The notes: generated by a model not told the origin, from the sequence alone. Shown: positions 25,070 to 36,400, counted from the first letter of the stretch. The stretch is DNA of 64,000 nucleotides from Otatea glauca (GCA_036346275.1 CM070724.1:51585038-51649037); one strand, 5' to 3'. Program-made: numbers and translations.

Positions 25070-25849
25070 CAGATGCAAGTCTCCAATCATGGGTTCCAAA
25101 TACCGATTATGGATGCACTCTCATAACCAACGATATCCCAGACTTGCGGAGAGGCCCATTGCGATCACGAGGGGTGGTATAGGTACATATACCATACACC
25201 CAAATTTTCTAAGATGGGAGATCTTCGATGATCCCGCACAAGCCGCATAGGAGAATGGATGTTGTAGGCCGACGGTCCAAATTGATAAGAGCTGCGTGTG
25301 CAGTGCAGATCGTGTCCCCAACAAGTGTTGGGCAAGTTACAACTCGCAAAAGCGGTCCGCAATGAACTTGATCCTCTTTATTAGTGCTTCGCTAGTCCGC
25401 TCGCGTATGAACGCGGCGGTGCAGAGTGCTCAATCGCTATCCTGTTGTTGCAGCAATAATCATCAAATGCCTTTGAAGTAAATTCTCCCAGCATTGTCCA
25501 TTCTAATGGACTTCACGCGATGATCGTGGAAAGCATTCTTAATTTTATGATCTGCGAGATCGCTTTGCAAAAGCATGGTTTCTTGTTGACAACAAGCATA
25601 CATGCGACCATTTCGAGGAAGCATCGATGAGCACCATAAAGTATCGAAACGGCCCGACAGGGCTGAATCGACCGCAAATATCCCCGGATGCGCTCCAGAA
25701 TGCAGGATTTCACTTTGCACTTTCATGACAGAGGGTCTAGTTATTAATTTCCCGGTGGCACATGCAGGGCACACAAAATCTTCATGATTCGGGAAATTTT
25801 TAACATTAATGCCATGACCTTGTGAGTTGTTTACTATATTTCTCATCAT
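25070..25849 (-). pseudogene. Copia integrase, broken
   Basis: 25849-25463 shows the GAG-pre-integrase/zinc region (NHEDFVCPACATGKLITRPS) followed by the start of the core, with HRVKSIRMDNAGR at its end. The segment at 25362-25121 continues with LPNTCWGHDLH, SAYNIHSPMRLV and ISHLRKFGCMVYVP. These are conserved Copia integrase C-terminal motifs. Frame changes occur between 25700 and 25360. The protein would insert the cDNA into the genome. Confidence 0.85.
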
Positions 25850-25866
25850 TCTAAGACCAGGATGAC

Positions 25867-26316
25867 CTAATCTACCATGCCATAAAGAAAATAACTCAGA
25901 GCTTCTAAAATAGTCTTCAAGGAAGTATACACTTCGGGTGCATGAATATTCGTGTAGTACAACCCAGATTCATATGAGGGACATTTTTCTAATACCATTT
26001 TTCCACATACCGCGTGCTTCACAATGCACAAGTATTCTTTGCCATTTTCTTCATTGGTTTCTACGTGAAAACCATTGGCGCGGATGTCTTTAAAGCTTAA
26101 GAGAGTGCGAGTTGATTCAGGGTACAAAAGGGCTTCTTCAATTACCAAAGTTGTACCCATAGGCAATATTATAGTGGCTCTTCCTGAGCCGATTACATAT
26201 GAGTCGCTCGCGATCGTAGTAATCTTTCCAGCGTTCTTCGTGATCGATTGGAAATACTTAGACTCTCTTAAGATGGTATTTGTTGTGCCACTATCAACAA
26301 TGCATATCTCTTCCAT
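25867..26316 (-). pseudogene. Copia aspartic protease segment
   Basis: An open stretch of 149 codons contains the catalytic IVDSGTTNTIL motif at its start and the LLYPESTRTLLSFKDIRANG region typical of Copia proteases. It ends in the pre-integrase region (SGLYYTNI). It cleaves the gag-pol product in intact elements. This is the least damaged part of the polyprotein here. Confidence 0.9.
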
Positions 26317-26663
26317 TTGGGCGCTACACGATTTCTAGATAAAAGAAATATAATTCTAATCAGATAGAGGCAAAACAATCCAAATATTACTTGCAAAATT
26401 GAAGAATATCGAATAAAGAATAAATTGCGATTTATTCATGAAAGAAGTATGCTCTTCTAGAGCTTACAATCCTTTATTCAAAGAAAATGCTAACAACCAA
26501 AACTAAAAGAAATGCATTAAATGTAATCAGAAAATATGCATTGATTTCGCTTCTATATCATCTGCGAGGTTTTCTTCATTTGCCATAATCATGGTCGCAG
26601 ATCTATGTCCGCACTATTCGTGAGGATGAGGCAAGTGGGGTGTCTACATCCATGACATCATCT

Positions 26664-27535
26664 TCACCGATGTTGGCGGCGCGCTCTGCGGGCGTTGTCC
26701 TTTGCCTTCTTCTTAGCTTGATATGCGTTGATCGCTTCTTTGGATTCTCGACATATCTTCGACCAATGTCCCCAAGTGCCACACTTGAAGCACGCCCGTT
26801 CTGCTGTCCATACGGCTTGGCGTATGCGTCTTTTCTTTATCATCCTCTTCACAGGGCTTTGACTTTCCTTTGGCCCGGGTCTCTCTTTTCCACCCTCGCT
26901 TGCCCTTCTTTCTATGAGTGGGCTTTCACCTTGTAGCTATTGGCATTGACTTCATGCGATGCCTCGTCCAGTGGTCATGCGAGACATAGTTCTTGCGAAG
27001 AACATCGTCTTGCGATTCCAAGAACTTGCATTACATCAATCGATTCGCTATACTCCTTGTATGCGCCCGACGATAGTGCGTGCACTGGATAGCATTAGGG
27101 TGGAAGGTAGAGAGTTTTCTCAATCTTCTCCTCATCGCTGATCTTCTTGCCACATAGGGAGATTGGTACAAATTCGTGCAAGGCGTAATTGTACTCGCCA
27201 CCGCTCAAGTCCGCAAACCTCATGCGCACTCCAATCTTGCCGTGCTTGGGGCAAGATGGTGTACTTGAGCTTTTCAACCGCTCAAGTGCGGTCCAAAGCT
27301 CAAGTGCACTCTCCTCACCATATATTCATTCTTTAGAGTGGCCGAGAGGTGGTGCCCGAGAAAATGCAGAGCTTGATCGCTCGCTCAATGCAGTAGGTTT
27401 TGCGCCCCGCGAGGACCCTAGACCAATCGCCGAACGGAGCTTCTTGCCCCAAGAACAATCTTTACGTCCGATGCCCAAGTGAGATAGTTCGACTGCAAGG
27501 GCCGCTTCAAACTCACGATTCACAATGCCGGACAT
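26664..27535 (-). pseudogene. Copia gag with zinc knuckle, frameshifted
   Basis: The likely start is at 27535 (MSGIVNREFEAA). In a shifted frame it continues YLTWASDVKIVLG, then RHHL and KNEYMV near 27310. Next come RFADLSGGEYNYALHEFVP and ISDEEKIEKTLY (27230-27095). 26852-26664 has the CCHC zinc knuckle CFKCGTWGHWSKIC. All are Copia gag landmarks. At least four frame changes break it. Gag normally forms the particle in which reverse transcription takes place. Confidence 0.85.
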
Positions 27536-27779
27536 CTGCATGATTTCAAAATTCTGGTTTAGATTATTGCGTGTAATCTGATAGAAAATGGTTGCAAAAG
27601 GCATAAAGTGCAGAAAATAAATTTCTATGCATTGCAATATATTAAATAAAGCAACTGATTCAAATTCATAAAGAAAATTCATAAACAGAGAAAAGAAGCA
27701 AGAAAATTAAAAACAGAGCCAAATAAATCTTCTTGATTTTCCGCAATTTTTCAAAATTTTCTGCAAATTTTTTTTTTTG

Positions 27780-28890
27780 CTTTTCTTTTCTTCTCTATTT
27801 TTTTCCGCCGAAATGCCTTTGGGCCGCATTTTTTTCTTCTTGGCTGCTCTGGCCCATTGGGCGCTCCCATTATTTGGGCCTTGATCGCTATCGGCCTCGC
27901 TTGGCCAAAGAACAATCCCGCGCTAGGGTTTCAATCCCACCGCCACTTGCTTTTCCGGGAGACAACTCGTGGGGGAAAAAAAAAACCGAGGCCGGGCGCG
28001 ACGACTAAAATCGGCGACGCTTCGAGCGCGACGACTGAAGCCGGCGATGCTTCGAGTGCGGCGCGGCGGCTGCGGCTCGGGCCTGCGCGCAGCCTTGCCT
28101 CGGCGCGCGCGGAAATCGATGTGGCGGCACGGCCGGCGACCGAAGCGGCAGCGGCGACCGAGCGCTGGGGCCGGGTGGCGCGCGCTTATGCGGGCCGAGG
28201 CGATCGAGCGGCGGCAGCGACCGAGCGCGCAGAGCCGGCCGCGCGAGTCGCCGGTGGTGCTCGCGGTGCGAGCCAGCAATCAGAAGGCAGCTGCGTGGCC
28301 GCGATCGAGCGGCGCGCGCGATCGCCGGGCCGGTGGCGAAGCTCGCACCGGGCGGCGTGGCGGCGCCGGCAAGACGGCCAGGCCGGGTCGGCGCCAAGAC
28401 ACGGGCCGAGGTTGCGCTTAACGGGCCGGGCCGGCCGAGCACGGGACCAAGGCGCATCAAGGAGCGCCGCGGCGAAGTCGACGACGCGGCGAGGGCCGAT
28501 GCGCGGCCGCGCGCAGCAGTGCTCGCGCGGCGGCGGCGGCGAGCCGATCGCGCGGCGAGTCAATGAGGCGCGCGCGCCGGGCGGTGGCTGGCCGGGTGAC
28601 GGCGCTGCGAGGCCGGAGGCCGGGCCGGGCCGGCGATGCTACGCGCGGGGCGGAGATCGCCGCATGGGACGGCGCGCGCTTCATGCGCCAATGAAGGTGG
28701 TGCCGCCGCCGGCGATCGCATGCGCGCCGGCAGGACGGCGGCGGCTTCATGCGCGGCTGGCGGCATCGTCGCGCCGTCGCGCGAAACCGGGCGATGGCTT
28801 CTCTTTTTCTTTTTCGATGAACGGTGAATTCATGTATCGTGGCTGCGTCGAGACGCTCGAGTGTTCTTCGTGTAGCCGTGCCACGTGAGG
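27780..28890. other. GC-rich leader region of the Copia element
   Basis: About 1.1 kb between the 5' LTR and gag is strongly GC-rich with CGGCG and GCGCGC motifs. An open frame of 343 codons exists on the plus strand (27857-28888) and others exist on the minus strand. All give arginine/alanine-rich peptides with no domain. I judge it non-coding leader or captured DNA. It is much longer than the short leader usual in Copia elements. Confidence 0.5.
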
Positions 28891-28990
28891 ATAGATGCAT
28901 GCATAGAAAAAGAACGATTAGATTCAAACGCTAATCCCACCTTTTCTCACCTTTTCAACTGATCTCGTAGAGCAATTCGTCGCGATAACG

Positions 28991-29213
28991 TGTTGAGGAA
29001 CCTCGCTATCGAATAGTCCGGGTTCCCAACAGATCTGAAGTGGAGAACGAAAAGAGAGAGACACGTGTTTAGGGAGAGCGAAAGCGGAAATTCTTTATTG
29101 CTAATGAATTCTGTGTACATGGGGGGACCCCCCCTCCTCCTTTTATAGCGCTCTCTAGGGTTTCGGCATTAGGGACCACATGGGCCTTCGGTGGGCTTCA
29201 GGGTTTCTTAACA
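28991..29213 (-). repeat. 5' LTR of the Copia element
   Basis: 223 bp. On the minus strand it starts TGTTAAGAAACCC and ends CCTCAACA. It contains the promoter of the element. Confidence 0.95.
29139..29147 (-). promoter_or_regulatory. TATA box in the 5' LTR
   Basis: TATAAAAGG on the minus strand fits the plant TATA consensus and lies about 150 bp upstream of the LTR end, as expected for a Copia promoter. The 3' LTR has the shortened form TATAAAGG. Confidence 0.6.
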
Positions 29214-29255
29214 TATTAGCCCGATATAAATATTTTTACTTTCTTCGAGATTTTA

Positions 29256-29757
29256 ATTACCACTGCTTAGCTTTTAATTTGCCTTTGACCATCGATTAAA
29301 TGTGAATAACCTGTCCTCTCTTTTAAACAAGGGGAGTTTCTGGTTCTGTGCGTGCTTCAAATAATTTTGTCTTCTATATATTACCATCTAGAGTCAATAA
29401 TTTTCTACGAGGAACTACTAAACTCAATCACTTGCTGCCGTTACTCAACAGTTTTCTGTTGAGTTCTATCCCGTAGAGGTAGTCAAATTGGATCATTGAT
29501 GGATTACTAGGTTTCATCGTAAACCTAATTGATTACTTCTCAAATTGGATCCATGATCGATTTCTAGGTTTCGTTGTAAACCTTATTGGTTACTTCCAAT
29601 TACGTAAATCAATAGTTCAACCCGCACTCAAAGGTTGGGCATTTCCAATTTATATAGGGACTTTTGTACCAGAAACAATAGTATCTCCAATTATAGCCCC
29701 TCTAGGGGTGTAAAATATATATCTTCTCACTATCCCCATAGTGTATGAGACAAATGT
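29256..29757 (-). pseudogene. rpl2: Nuclear plastid DNA: rpl2 exon 1 part and group II intron
   Basis: Read on the minus strand, 29757-29628 encodes ICLIHYGDSEKIYILHP and, after a small insertion, the counterpart of RGAIIGDTIVSGTKVPI. This is ribosomal protein L2 of the chloroplast. At 29627 the sequence GTGCGGG begins the group II intron of rpl2, which continues to about 29256. A segment of about 57 bp is tandemly duplicated at 29480-29595. The extra bases near the ILHP codons, that duplication and the nuclear transposons on both sides show it is a decayed nuclear insertion (NUPT), not a working gene. The Copia target duplication lies about 40 bp from its left limit. Confidence 0.85.
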
Positions 29758-29759
29758 CC

Positions 29760-30126
29760 AGACTGTGCCTAAACGGGCCGTGCCGTGTTGGCCCACGTGC
29801 TGGGTCCTCAGCCCAACCACGACCCAACGGTCTCATGGGCCGTGCTGTGCCAGCACGTGGCCTCATTGACCGACGGACCGAAATGGGCCAAGGCCGGCCC
29901 GTTTGCCTGTTTGGCGTTAAAAAATCCCAAAAATATATTTTTTTTGAAAAAGTATAGAAGTTTAAAAAATACATAGAAATTGGAAAAAAATCTAGAATAA
30001 TTAAAAAAACTCAAAATAATGTAGATTTTTTTGAAAAAGTTTACGCGGGCCTAAACGGACCGTACCGTGCCAACGGTGACGGGCCATGGCCCAGTCCGTT
30101 TGATACAGTCCATTTGATCATCTCTA
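29760..30126. mobile_element. hAT-like non-autonomous remnant
   Basis: GC-rich blocks of ACGGGCCGTGCC-type motifs lie at 29770-29915 and 30045-30100 around an AT-rich centre. The right end, read inwards from 30126, is TAGAGATGATCAAA, similar to hAT ends. No left terminus or duplication was found. Confidence 0.5.
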
Positions 30127-30134
30127 TTTGTAGG

Positions 30135-30452
30135 CACAAAAATTAGCACCGGATATAAGCCAGGGCAGCATGAAGCCCAGTTGAAGCGAAAGCTAGGTAC
30201 TACGTCGGCAAGTGTTCCAACGACAGAGAGTCAGAGACAGAGACACTGCCTGCTTTCAATACTTTGGGCTGCTGCTCCTCCGTTCATAATTACTTCACAA
30301 AAAACGGCTAGCGGTTGACTCAACAAAGTGGAGGAAGGATGGAATCAATTGGCCTAGCTTGGCTACGAACGGACCGACCGACCATGATACTACCACTCCT
30401 TTCACCTTCCGCCCTCCCTTCAGTTTGGAAAATTTGAAAATAGAAAACTTTT

Positions 30453-30484
<32 letters not shown>

Positions 30485-31981
30485 CGAGAGAGGATGTCGG
30501 TGAAGCTAAGGTCAAAATAGCGCTTCACTTTATTGATTGTTAGGATAAGGTGTGAAGATCATGGAGTCGATACATCATATCTTATGTATTCTTCTAAGGG
30601 CTTCTCCAATCTCCAGTGTTCACTTTCAACTGGCACTCCAGGTCCAGGCCAGGCAGTTTGGAACATCGGAGCGAAAGGTACCTCCAAGCTAGCACCGATG
30701 CTAGTAGGTGCTACGCGTGAGTTAGGAGGATTTGGTTGCGGGTTAGTTTACGACTTAGCATGTGAGTGACGTACCGGGATAGGGATCCTGCAACTTCGGC
30801 ACTCGCCAGGTGTCAGCGCCGTCGGATCACAGGACAGGAATGAACTACTACAGTACTTCATAAACACTTGTCTCGAATTCCTTTGGATCCAACTGCCGGT
30901 GGCGTGTAGCAGTGCCAGTCACACCACCACTGCAGAGTGCAGACTGCAGTGGTCTCAATCAGATGTACCCATGTTTCTTTAGCGCCTGTTCAGGCACACC
31001 GAGTGATGCGATAAAGATACACTGACCAACTTAAAAAAAGTAGATGATGACCTAGCTAGCCGCAGCAGCCAACCACATATTGGAGGTGTTGCGTCAAAAA
31101 AAAAACGTGACGATGGATTTATCGACGAAAGCGTCAGATTTAAACTAGTTCGCGATGTGTAAATTGATTTGATTCTACGATCGGTAAGATAGATAAAAAA
31201 ATATGCTCAAAGCAATCTAACGCAACTATCGGCAAAGATCTAAAAAGTTAAGAAACCAATCAAATCAAAAGGTAACGATAAATCTAAACAACCGATTATG
31301 GCTTATTAGATGGTAGATAAAAAGTAAGACTTTTTCGAAAAAGGCGATGTGCAACAAGATAAGAGAAAACCAAACCTGGCGTAATCGATGAAGATCAACA
31401 ATCGGCGATGTGTAACTTTATTGATAAAAATCGGATTATAAGAGAGATTCTAAATTACAGAACTACTTCTAGTTGACAGGAAAGTAAAAAGTAGATACGA
31501 GTTGTTTGATTGATTATGTTGTTTATGCTCGCCCTCGATCATCCACTTTATAGTGCATTGATCGATCATATTCTTCTCTGATACTTTTACACGGACAGAA
31601 TTTGTAAATTTGAATTAATATTGATCGTAATTTTATCTTTTAACTTTTTCTTTTTTATCTAAATTGGTCGTGCCTCGCTAAATTACAGTGCAAACAGAGG
31701 AAAAGAGAGCGCGGAGAAAAGGAGGTAGGATCCTGGAGCTGATGGTCAGCACAGCAAGTAGTATGTGACGTCTACACCGTCTGGGAATGGGATCCTAGCA
31801 ACAAGCAGCTAGCTAGGAGTGACGCACGCTAGCCAGTATTTTACTCCAGTAATTAGCTAGCTCGCGAGTCCCTCTAGCTGCAGCTAGCAGCTTCTTCTCC
31901 GCACCCAGCTTGCCTGCTGCTCCCGGCCGGCCTCCATCAGTCGTCGTCCTTGCATTCCACCGATCCATCGATCGATCGTCC
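30135..31981. other. Upstream region of the SMR gene, no other gene seen
   Basis: A GAGCCC hexanucleotide repeat lies at 30453-30484. The stretch 31030-31480 is AT-rich with repeated ATCGGCGATGTGTAA-like words and may be an old LTR fragment. 31700-31981 should contain promoter and 5' leader of the gene at 31982. I do not see a clear TATA box. CGATCGATCG repeats precede the start codon. Confidence 0.4.
30453..30484. repeat. (GAGCCC)n hexanucleotide repeat
   Basis: Slightly more than five perfect units. Confidence 0.95.
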
Positions 31982-32404
31982 ATGTCGGCTTTGCCGCAAC
32001 CTCCCCTCCACCCGATCACCACCATCTATCCACCACACAACGCCGACGACGCCCAGCACCAGCTAGCAGAAGGCAGCATGCACGGGCACGACTACTGCAA
32101 CCGCACGCCCACCTCGCCGGAGAGCCAGCCCCCGTCGTCAGAAGCGAACATGATCTGCCCCCCGGCGCCGAGGAAGCCGAGGAGGGCCGTGCTGATGAGG
32201 CCGCTCAAGAGGCGGCTACTGCTGCAGGACCTGGAGTCCGAGGAGTACTACTCATCGGACTTGGAATCGCCGGCGCCGGAAGTCATCACCGTCTCCATGG
32301 AGGAGCTGGAGGCGGCGTTCCGGAGGAGGAAGCCAGCTGCTGATACCAACGGCAACTGCAGGAAGAGGAAGCGAAACATCTCAACAGATCCGAGTATTAA
32401 CTAA
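31982..32404 (+). CDS. SIAMESE-RELATED-type cyclin-dependent kinase inhibitor
   Basis: This is an intronless frame of 140 codons. The frame is open from 31910, but the methionine at 31982 gives a length usual for the family and has CC before ATG. Residues 42-49 (TPTSPESQ) and 59-67 (CPPAPRKPR) match the two N-terminal motifs of SIM/SMR proteins. Residues 104-114 (VSMEELEAAFR) fit the acidic/hydrophobic motif near the C-terminus, and KRKR (128-131) may act as nuclear signal. SMR proteins are plant-specific, bind CDK-cyclin complexes and slow division, often promoting endoreduplication or acting under stress. No frameshift or stop is present and composition differs sharply from neighbours. It is the one gene in the window I think is functional. 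Which SMR it is cannot be told. Confidence 0.78.
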   Translation: MSALPQPPLHPITTIYPPHNADDAQHQLAEGSMHGHDYCNRTPTSPESQPPSSEANMICPPAPRKPRRAVLMRPLKRRLLLQDLESEEYYSSDLESPAPEVITVSMEELEAAFRRRKPAADTNGNCRKRKRNISTDPSIN

Positions 32405-32843
32405 TTCAACATCAATTCTCTATCTAGCTACTTATTCAGAGTTCAAATCGGTAGTATTTGTCTTCATCTGTTGCGTTTAGTTTTGTCAGTCTGCATGCGC
32501 GCACGTCATATATATAGGTTATTGGTATATATATCGATCGATCATCGTATCGTTCTTGGCTTAAGAACGTAAACAGCTAGCTACCAACTTCTCAGGTCTC
32601 GTTGGATCTGCACACGGATCAGTTGGACTGTGTATGTCTCTGTAAATTTTTTATATGGTCTGTTTTTTTTTTTTTGCTTTTTATAAAATAGATTTATGTA
32701 TGATGTATGTATGTCGGCAAATACTAGCTGCAGGTGCATGTTCGATCGAGGTGACCGATCGATTTCATTTATTTGTTTCGTTTCTGTGCAGTGCCTACGG
32801 TCAATTTGTTGGCTAATACAGACTCCATGGGAGATATAGCCTA
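32405..32843. other. 3' flank of the SMR gene
   Basis: AT-rich with ATCGATCG repeats. The 3' untranslated region should lie here; no polyadenylation signal is convincing. No other gene seen. Confidence 0.4.
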
Positions 32844-33425
32844 CTAGTATCTTGGACGCGGCGTGCCACGCCGCGGGCGTCGCCTTCCACACGAGAAAGT
32901 TGAGTTTTTTTTTCAGGAAAAAGACTTAAACTTAATGGTAAAAAAAAACGGGAAGAAATATATGTTTTTTTTCGGGAAGAAGGATCCGTACGTTTTTTTC
33001 TGACGGAAAAGGACCTAAACGTAATTTTGATTCTGTGGAAAAGGTCCCGAGCGCAAGCATTAAAAACGCATAAAGGACTTAAGTGTGATATATATTTTTT
33101 TCTTGAAAAAAAAGACCTATTCGTAACGTAAAAGGACCTAGATGTAAATTTTTTTTGTGGAAAAGGACCCGAGCGCAAGCCTTAAAACTGCATAAAGGGC
33201 CAAATCGTAATATATATTCTTTTTCGGGAAGAAGGACCTGTTTGTAATTTTTTTTACAGACAAGGACCCGATTGTAAAATTTTTTGTAAAAAAGGACCTA
33301 TCCGTAAATAAAAAAAGATATATCCGTAATTTTTTTTTGGCTCGGCTCGCGGCTCGAGCCGAGTCGGCTCCGGCGACACGTGGATGCTCTCCCCATCCAG
33401 GGATTATTCCAGGTATAGTAGGGTT
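32844..33425 (-). mobile_element. Short Helitron
   Basis: On the minus strand the 3' end reads hairpin (8-bp stem CGCGGCGT/ACGCCGCG, 32857-32875), nine bases, then CTAG (32847-32844) followed by T, as Helitrons require. The 5' end is close to 33425: CTACTATACCTGG followed by CCACGTGTC. The interior repeats a AAGGACC(T/C)..CGTAATTTTTTT word in several lengths. It has no gene. The leading TC is not preserved, so the right limit is within a few bases. Confidence 0.7.
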
Positions 33426-33466
33426 ATAATATCCAGCGCTTTTCAGCCTCACGTAGCGTTATCATG

Positions 33467-36400
33467 TCTAGGGCAATTAAGAAAGTGTCCCATAAACATA
33501 TATTCTGTAGTCTGAACTTCTTTGAACGAATTTACCACATCTTCACCATTTGCCATGCAACGATAGTCTTGAGAAATTATAAGAATCTCACTTAAAAAAA
33601 TAGTTATATGATAGCAGTGTGATCTAACGCTACATAACTTATGCAATAAAATGATGCAAAACATTATTAAAAACAAAGGAAAGTTACCTCTTCAGTGCAT
33701 CATCATTTGAAATAATCTCCCAAACCTTGCTGGCGACGTCAATAGTAACAATCGGTCGAACACCACGGCACTTGAATGGTGACACAAACTGGCTAGGGAC
33801 TTTTGTGAGCCTCTTCCCGATCATAGCCATGTTTCCCTTATGCACAATATTCGTGACATCTGGAGTGATACTTACTTGATCAACGTGCTTGACAATGTAT
33901 GAGGCATCTGGTTCCTGATTAAACAAAATTCATCAAGGATATTACTAAGTATATATCTAATATTTACTTATCGTATGTGATTATTACCTTGCGAGCACTT
34001 GTTCTGGGCACGTCCTCCACAACCTGCATGACAACGTTTGGGGCATCTGGTTCCTGCTTAAAAAAATGCATCATGGATATTACAAAGTATATATCTAATA
34101 TTTACTATGGGTACGATGATTATTACCTTGCGGGCACTTGTTATGGGCATGTCCTCCTCAATGTGCAAGACAATGTCTGGGGCATCTGGTTTCTGATTAA
34201 ACAAAATGTAGCATGTATATTACTAAGTATTTATTTAATAATTACTATGCGTATGTCATTATTACCTTACAGGTAGTAGTTCTGGGCATATCCTCCTCAA
34301 TCGCAGTAATGATACAATCAATCTTTGCGGATATGTCACCACCAACTCTTGCACTGTTAACATAAATGATACAATCAATCAAACAAAATGGTTATCGCAA
34401 AACCTATGTCATAGAAATTACTGTCTCTATCATACAAACATTACTACCGGAACTTACTATATGATAATCAAAATGTATGTTTTTCAAAATTACTATCTCT
34501 ATCGTATAACATTACTTGCGCAATAAATATATCTTCTAACAATTTTTAAAAAGTACACTTCCTAGCAAGTGAGAATTTACTTCATGTAAATTAAAAATGA
34601 AACAACAATATAATATACCTTCTTGAGCTGCATTCTCATCATCTCCTTGGGATTCAGGGAAGTAAAATAAAACCGACACATACATGGCTTTCGCAGGCTC
34701 ACAAGGCTGCAAATCAATGGGAGCCTCTAGCGCCGGGCTGGGTGGTGCAAGCGCAACATGTGAGGGTGGATCTGGAATGCTGATACCCATGTCATCTCCA
34801 GAATGATGCAAGTCATGCACCACCTCAGCCCTATCCTTCTTCTCTTTGGGAGTCTTTGACCTCACAGATTTGCCTGTTGGTGCAATAATTGTACGTAGCG
34901 CATGCACAACTTCTGTCTGCATGGTTTCAATCCTTCGTTGGGCCTTGTATATCTGCCTGATTGCCTTGCCTGATTCGTCATTGAATTTTTTATAGATAGC
35001 CTCCTTCTTGGACTTGCTGATGGATCCGATGGAATCGCCCAGAAGAGAAAGCAAACTAGGGAACTGCATACCGACCGAAGGAGCATTGGGTATATCCTCG
35101 TAAGGATTTGCATTAGGAACACAACCGGACCAGTAGCATGTGCCCTCCATACTCCTGAACTAAAGAAAGCTATAACATTGAAATTCAAATGATTCATACA
35201 ATGAATCTACATCTACAATGAAATTTAGACAATGAATCTACCTCTACAATTGTATTTTTACTATCAGACAAATGAACAACTACGATGACGAAATTACTTT
35301 ATGAAATAACAACCTAGACAACTGTTTTTTTACTATCAGACAAATAATAATAATTATTTTTTCCCTGATAACACTCACACTGAGCTTGCCAAACGTGTCG
35401 TTCCCAAGGCGGTCTAACATCTTGTCCGCCCCAACTATCTTGTTGACGAGCGTGGTCGTGAAATAAGCGGCCCGTGGTGTTTGTACAGTTGAAATGCTAT
35501 GAACACACCTCAAGTTGTCAAGATAGTAGATCTGTTGAAACAATTACTATCAATCGATGACAAATATTACTATAAAGAAAATGCAACATTACTAACATTA
35601 ACAAATATTACTACAAAGAAAATGCAGAATTACTAACAGTAACATCTATTAAAACTTAAAGTGCAAATCAATTAATATTTACAAGTAAAAAGACAGCACA
35701 TCCACTAATTGATTTAATGCTTGTCTCCTTCTTGTTCCAGTTTTGTACCGCAACCCTGAGGTCCTCAACAACAGCCTTGCACCAGTCAATGCTAGCAAAA
35801 TCTTCCATCTCTCTTGTCAACACTGTTTCCTTGCCGGTGACGTGGTTGCTAGTCCCGGGAATAACAACTTGTTGAACAAAATGAGGAAAAAAACATCTCA
35901 TTGTCAAACTGTCCATTCCCTTCGTCTCAATCCTCTGCAGTAATGTCTCTGTCCTCAGTTTCGTCCCATATGACACACCAAGCAAACTCTTCAGCTTTGC
36001 AAGCTCAGCGGTGCTTTCGGCGTAAGTAACTAGAGGAGCACCCCTTCCACCGCAAGGAAGCCCTAAAACGCATTTGACAGCACAAGCCGTAATTGGTAAG
36101 CTTTGTCCCCCTCCGACACGAATTACCATGTCAGATGGATCTATCCTATCCATCAAATAGCAAAGGAGATCTATACTCTCCAAACCCTCGAGGTTAAATT
36201 TCAAAAAAAATCCTCAAAACCATACTTGCAAACCTCACTAATCTGATCAATAGTGAGCTTGCCAATAGTGGAAACTACAAGGGCAGGGGCACACCTGCAC
36301 ATAGCCAGGCACTTTCTCTTTGCAACTGCCTGTTCAATTACCGATTAATTTTTTTTATAACAATTAATTTTTTACTGCAATCTTGAATAAAATTTACTAC

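Larger units (their letters stand above)
22279..29213 (-). mobile_element. Ty1/Copia LTR retrotransposon, full length
   Basis: Two LTRs (22279-22499 and 28991-29213) enclose a polyprotein region in the Copia order, read on the minus strand: gag, protease, integrase, reverse transcriptase, RNase H. The 5-bp target duplication TATTA is at 22274-22278 and 29214-29218. The LTRs start TG and end CA. Next to the 3' LTR (22500 onwards, minus strand) is a purine tract (AAGGGAGAG). Next to the 5' LTR, from 28990 downwards, is CGTTATCGCGACGA, which probably serves as primer-binding site. The LTRs differ only in a few short runs, indicating a recent insertion, but the coding region is full of frameshifts. 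Confidence 0.95.

Noticed and set aside
27857..28888. 343-codon open frame on the plus strand
   Set aside because: It lies in the GC-rich leader of a minus-strand Copia element, gives low-complexity A/R/G sequence and has equally long frames on the other strand.
29703..29716. TAGGGGTGTAAAAT as a hAT left terminus
   Set aside because: This stretch is rpl2 plastid sequence (codons for the ILHP region), so the resemblance is accidental.
31910..31981. Upstream start for the SMR gene
   Set aside because: The extra 24 residues have no family motif; 31982 gives the usual length.
32813..33452. Minus-strand open frames of 104-121 codons
   Set aside because: They are made by repeated words inside a short Helitron; S/F/K/R-rich repeats without conservation.
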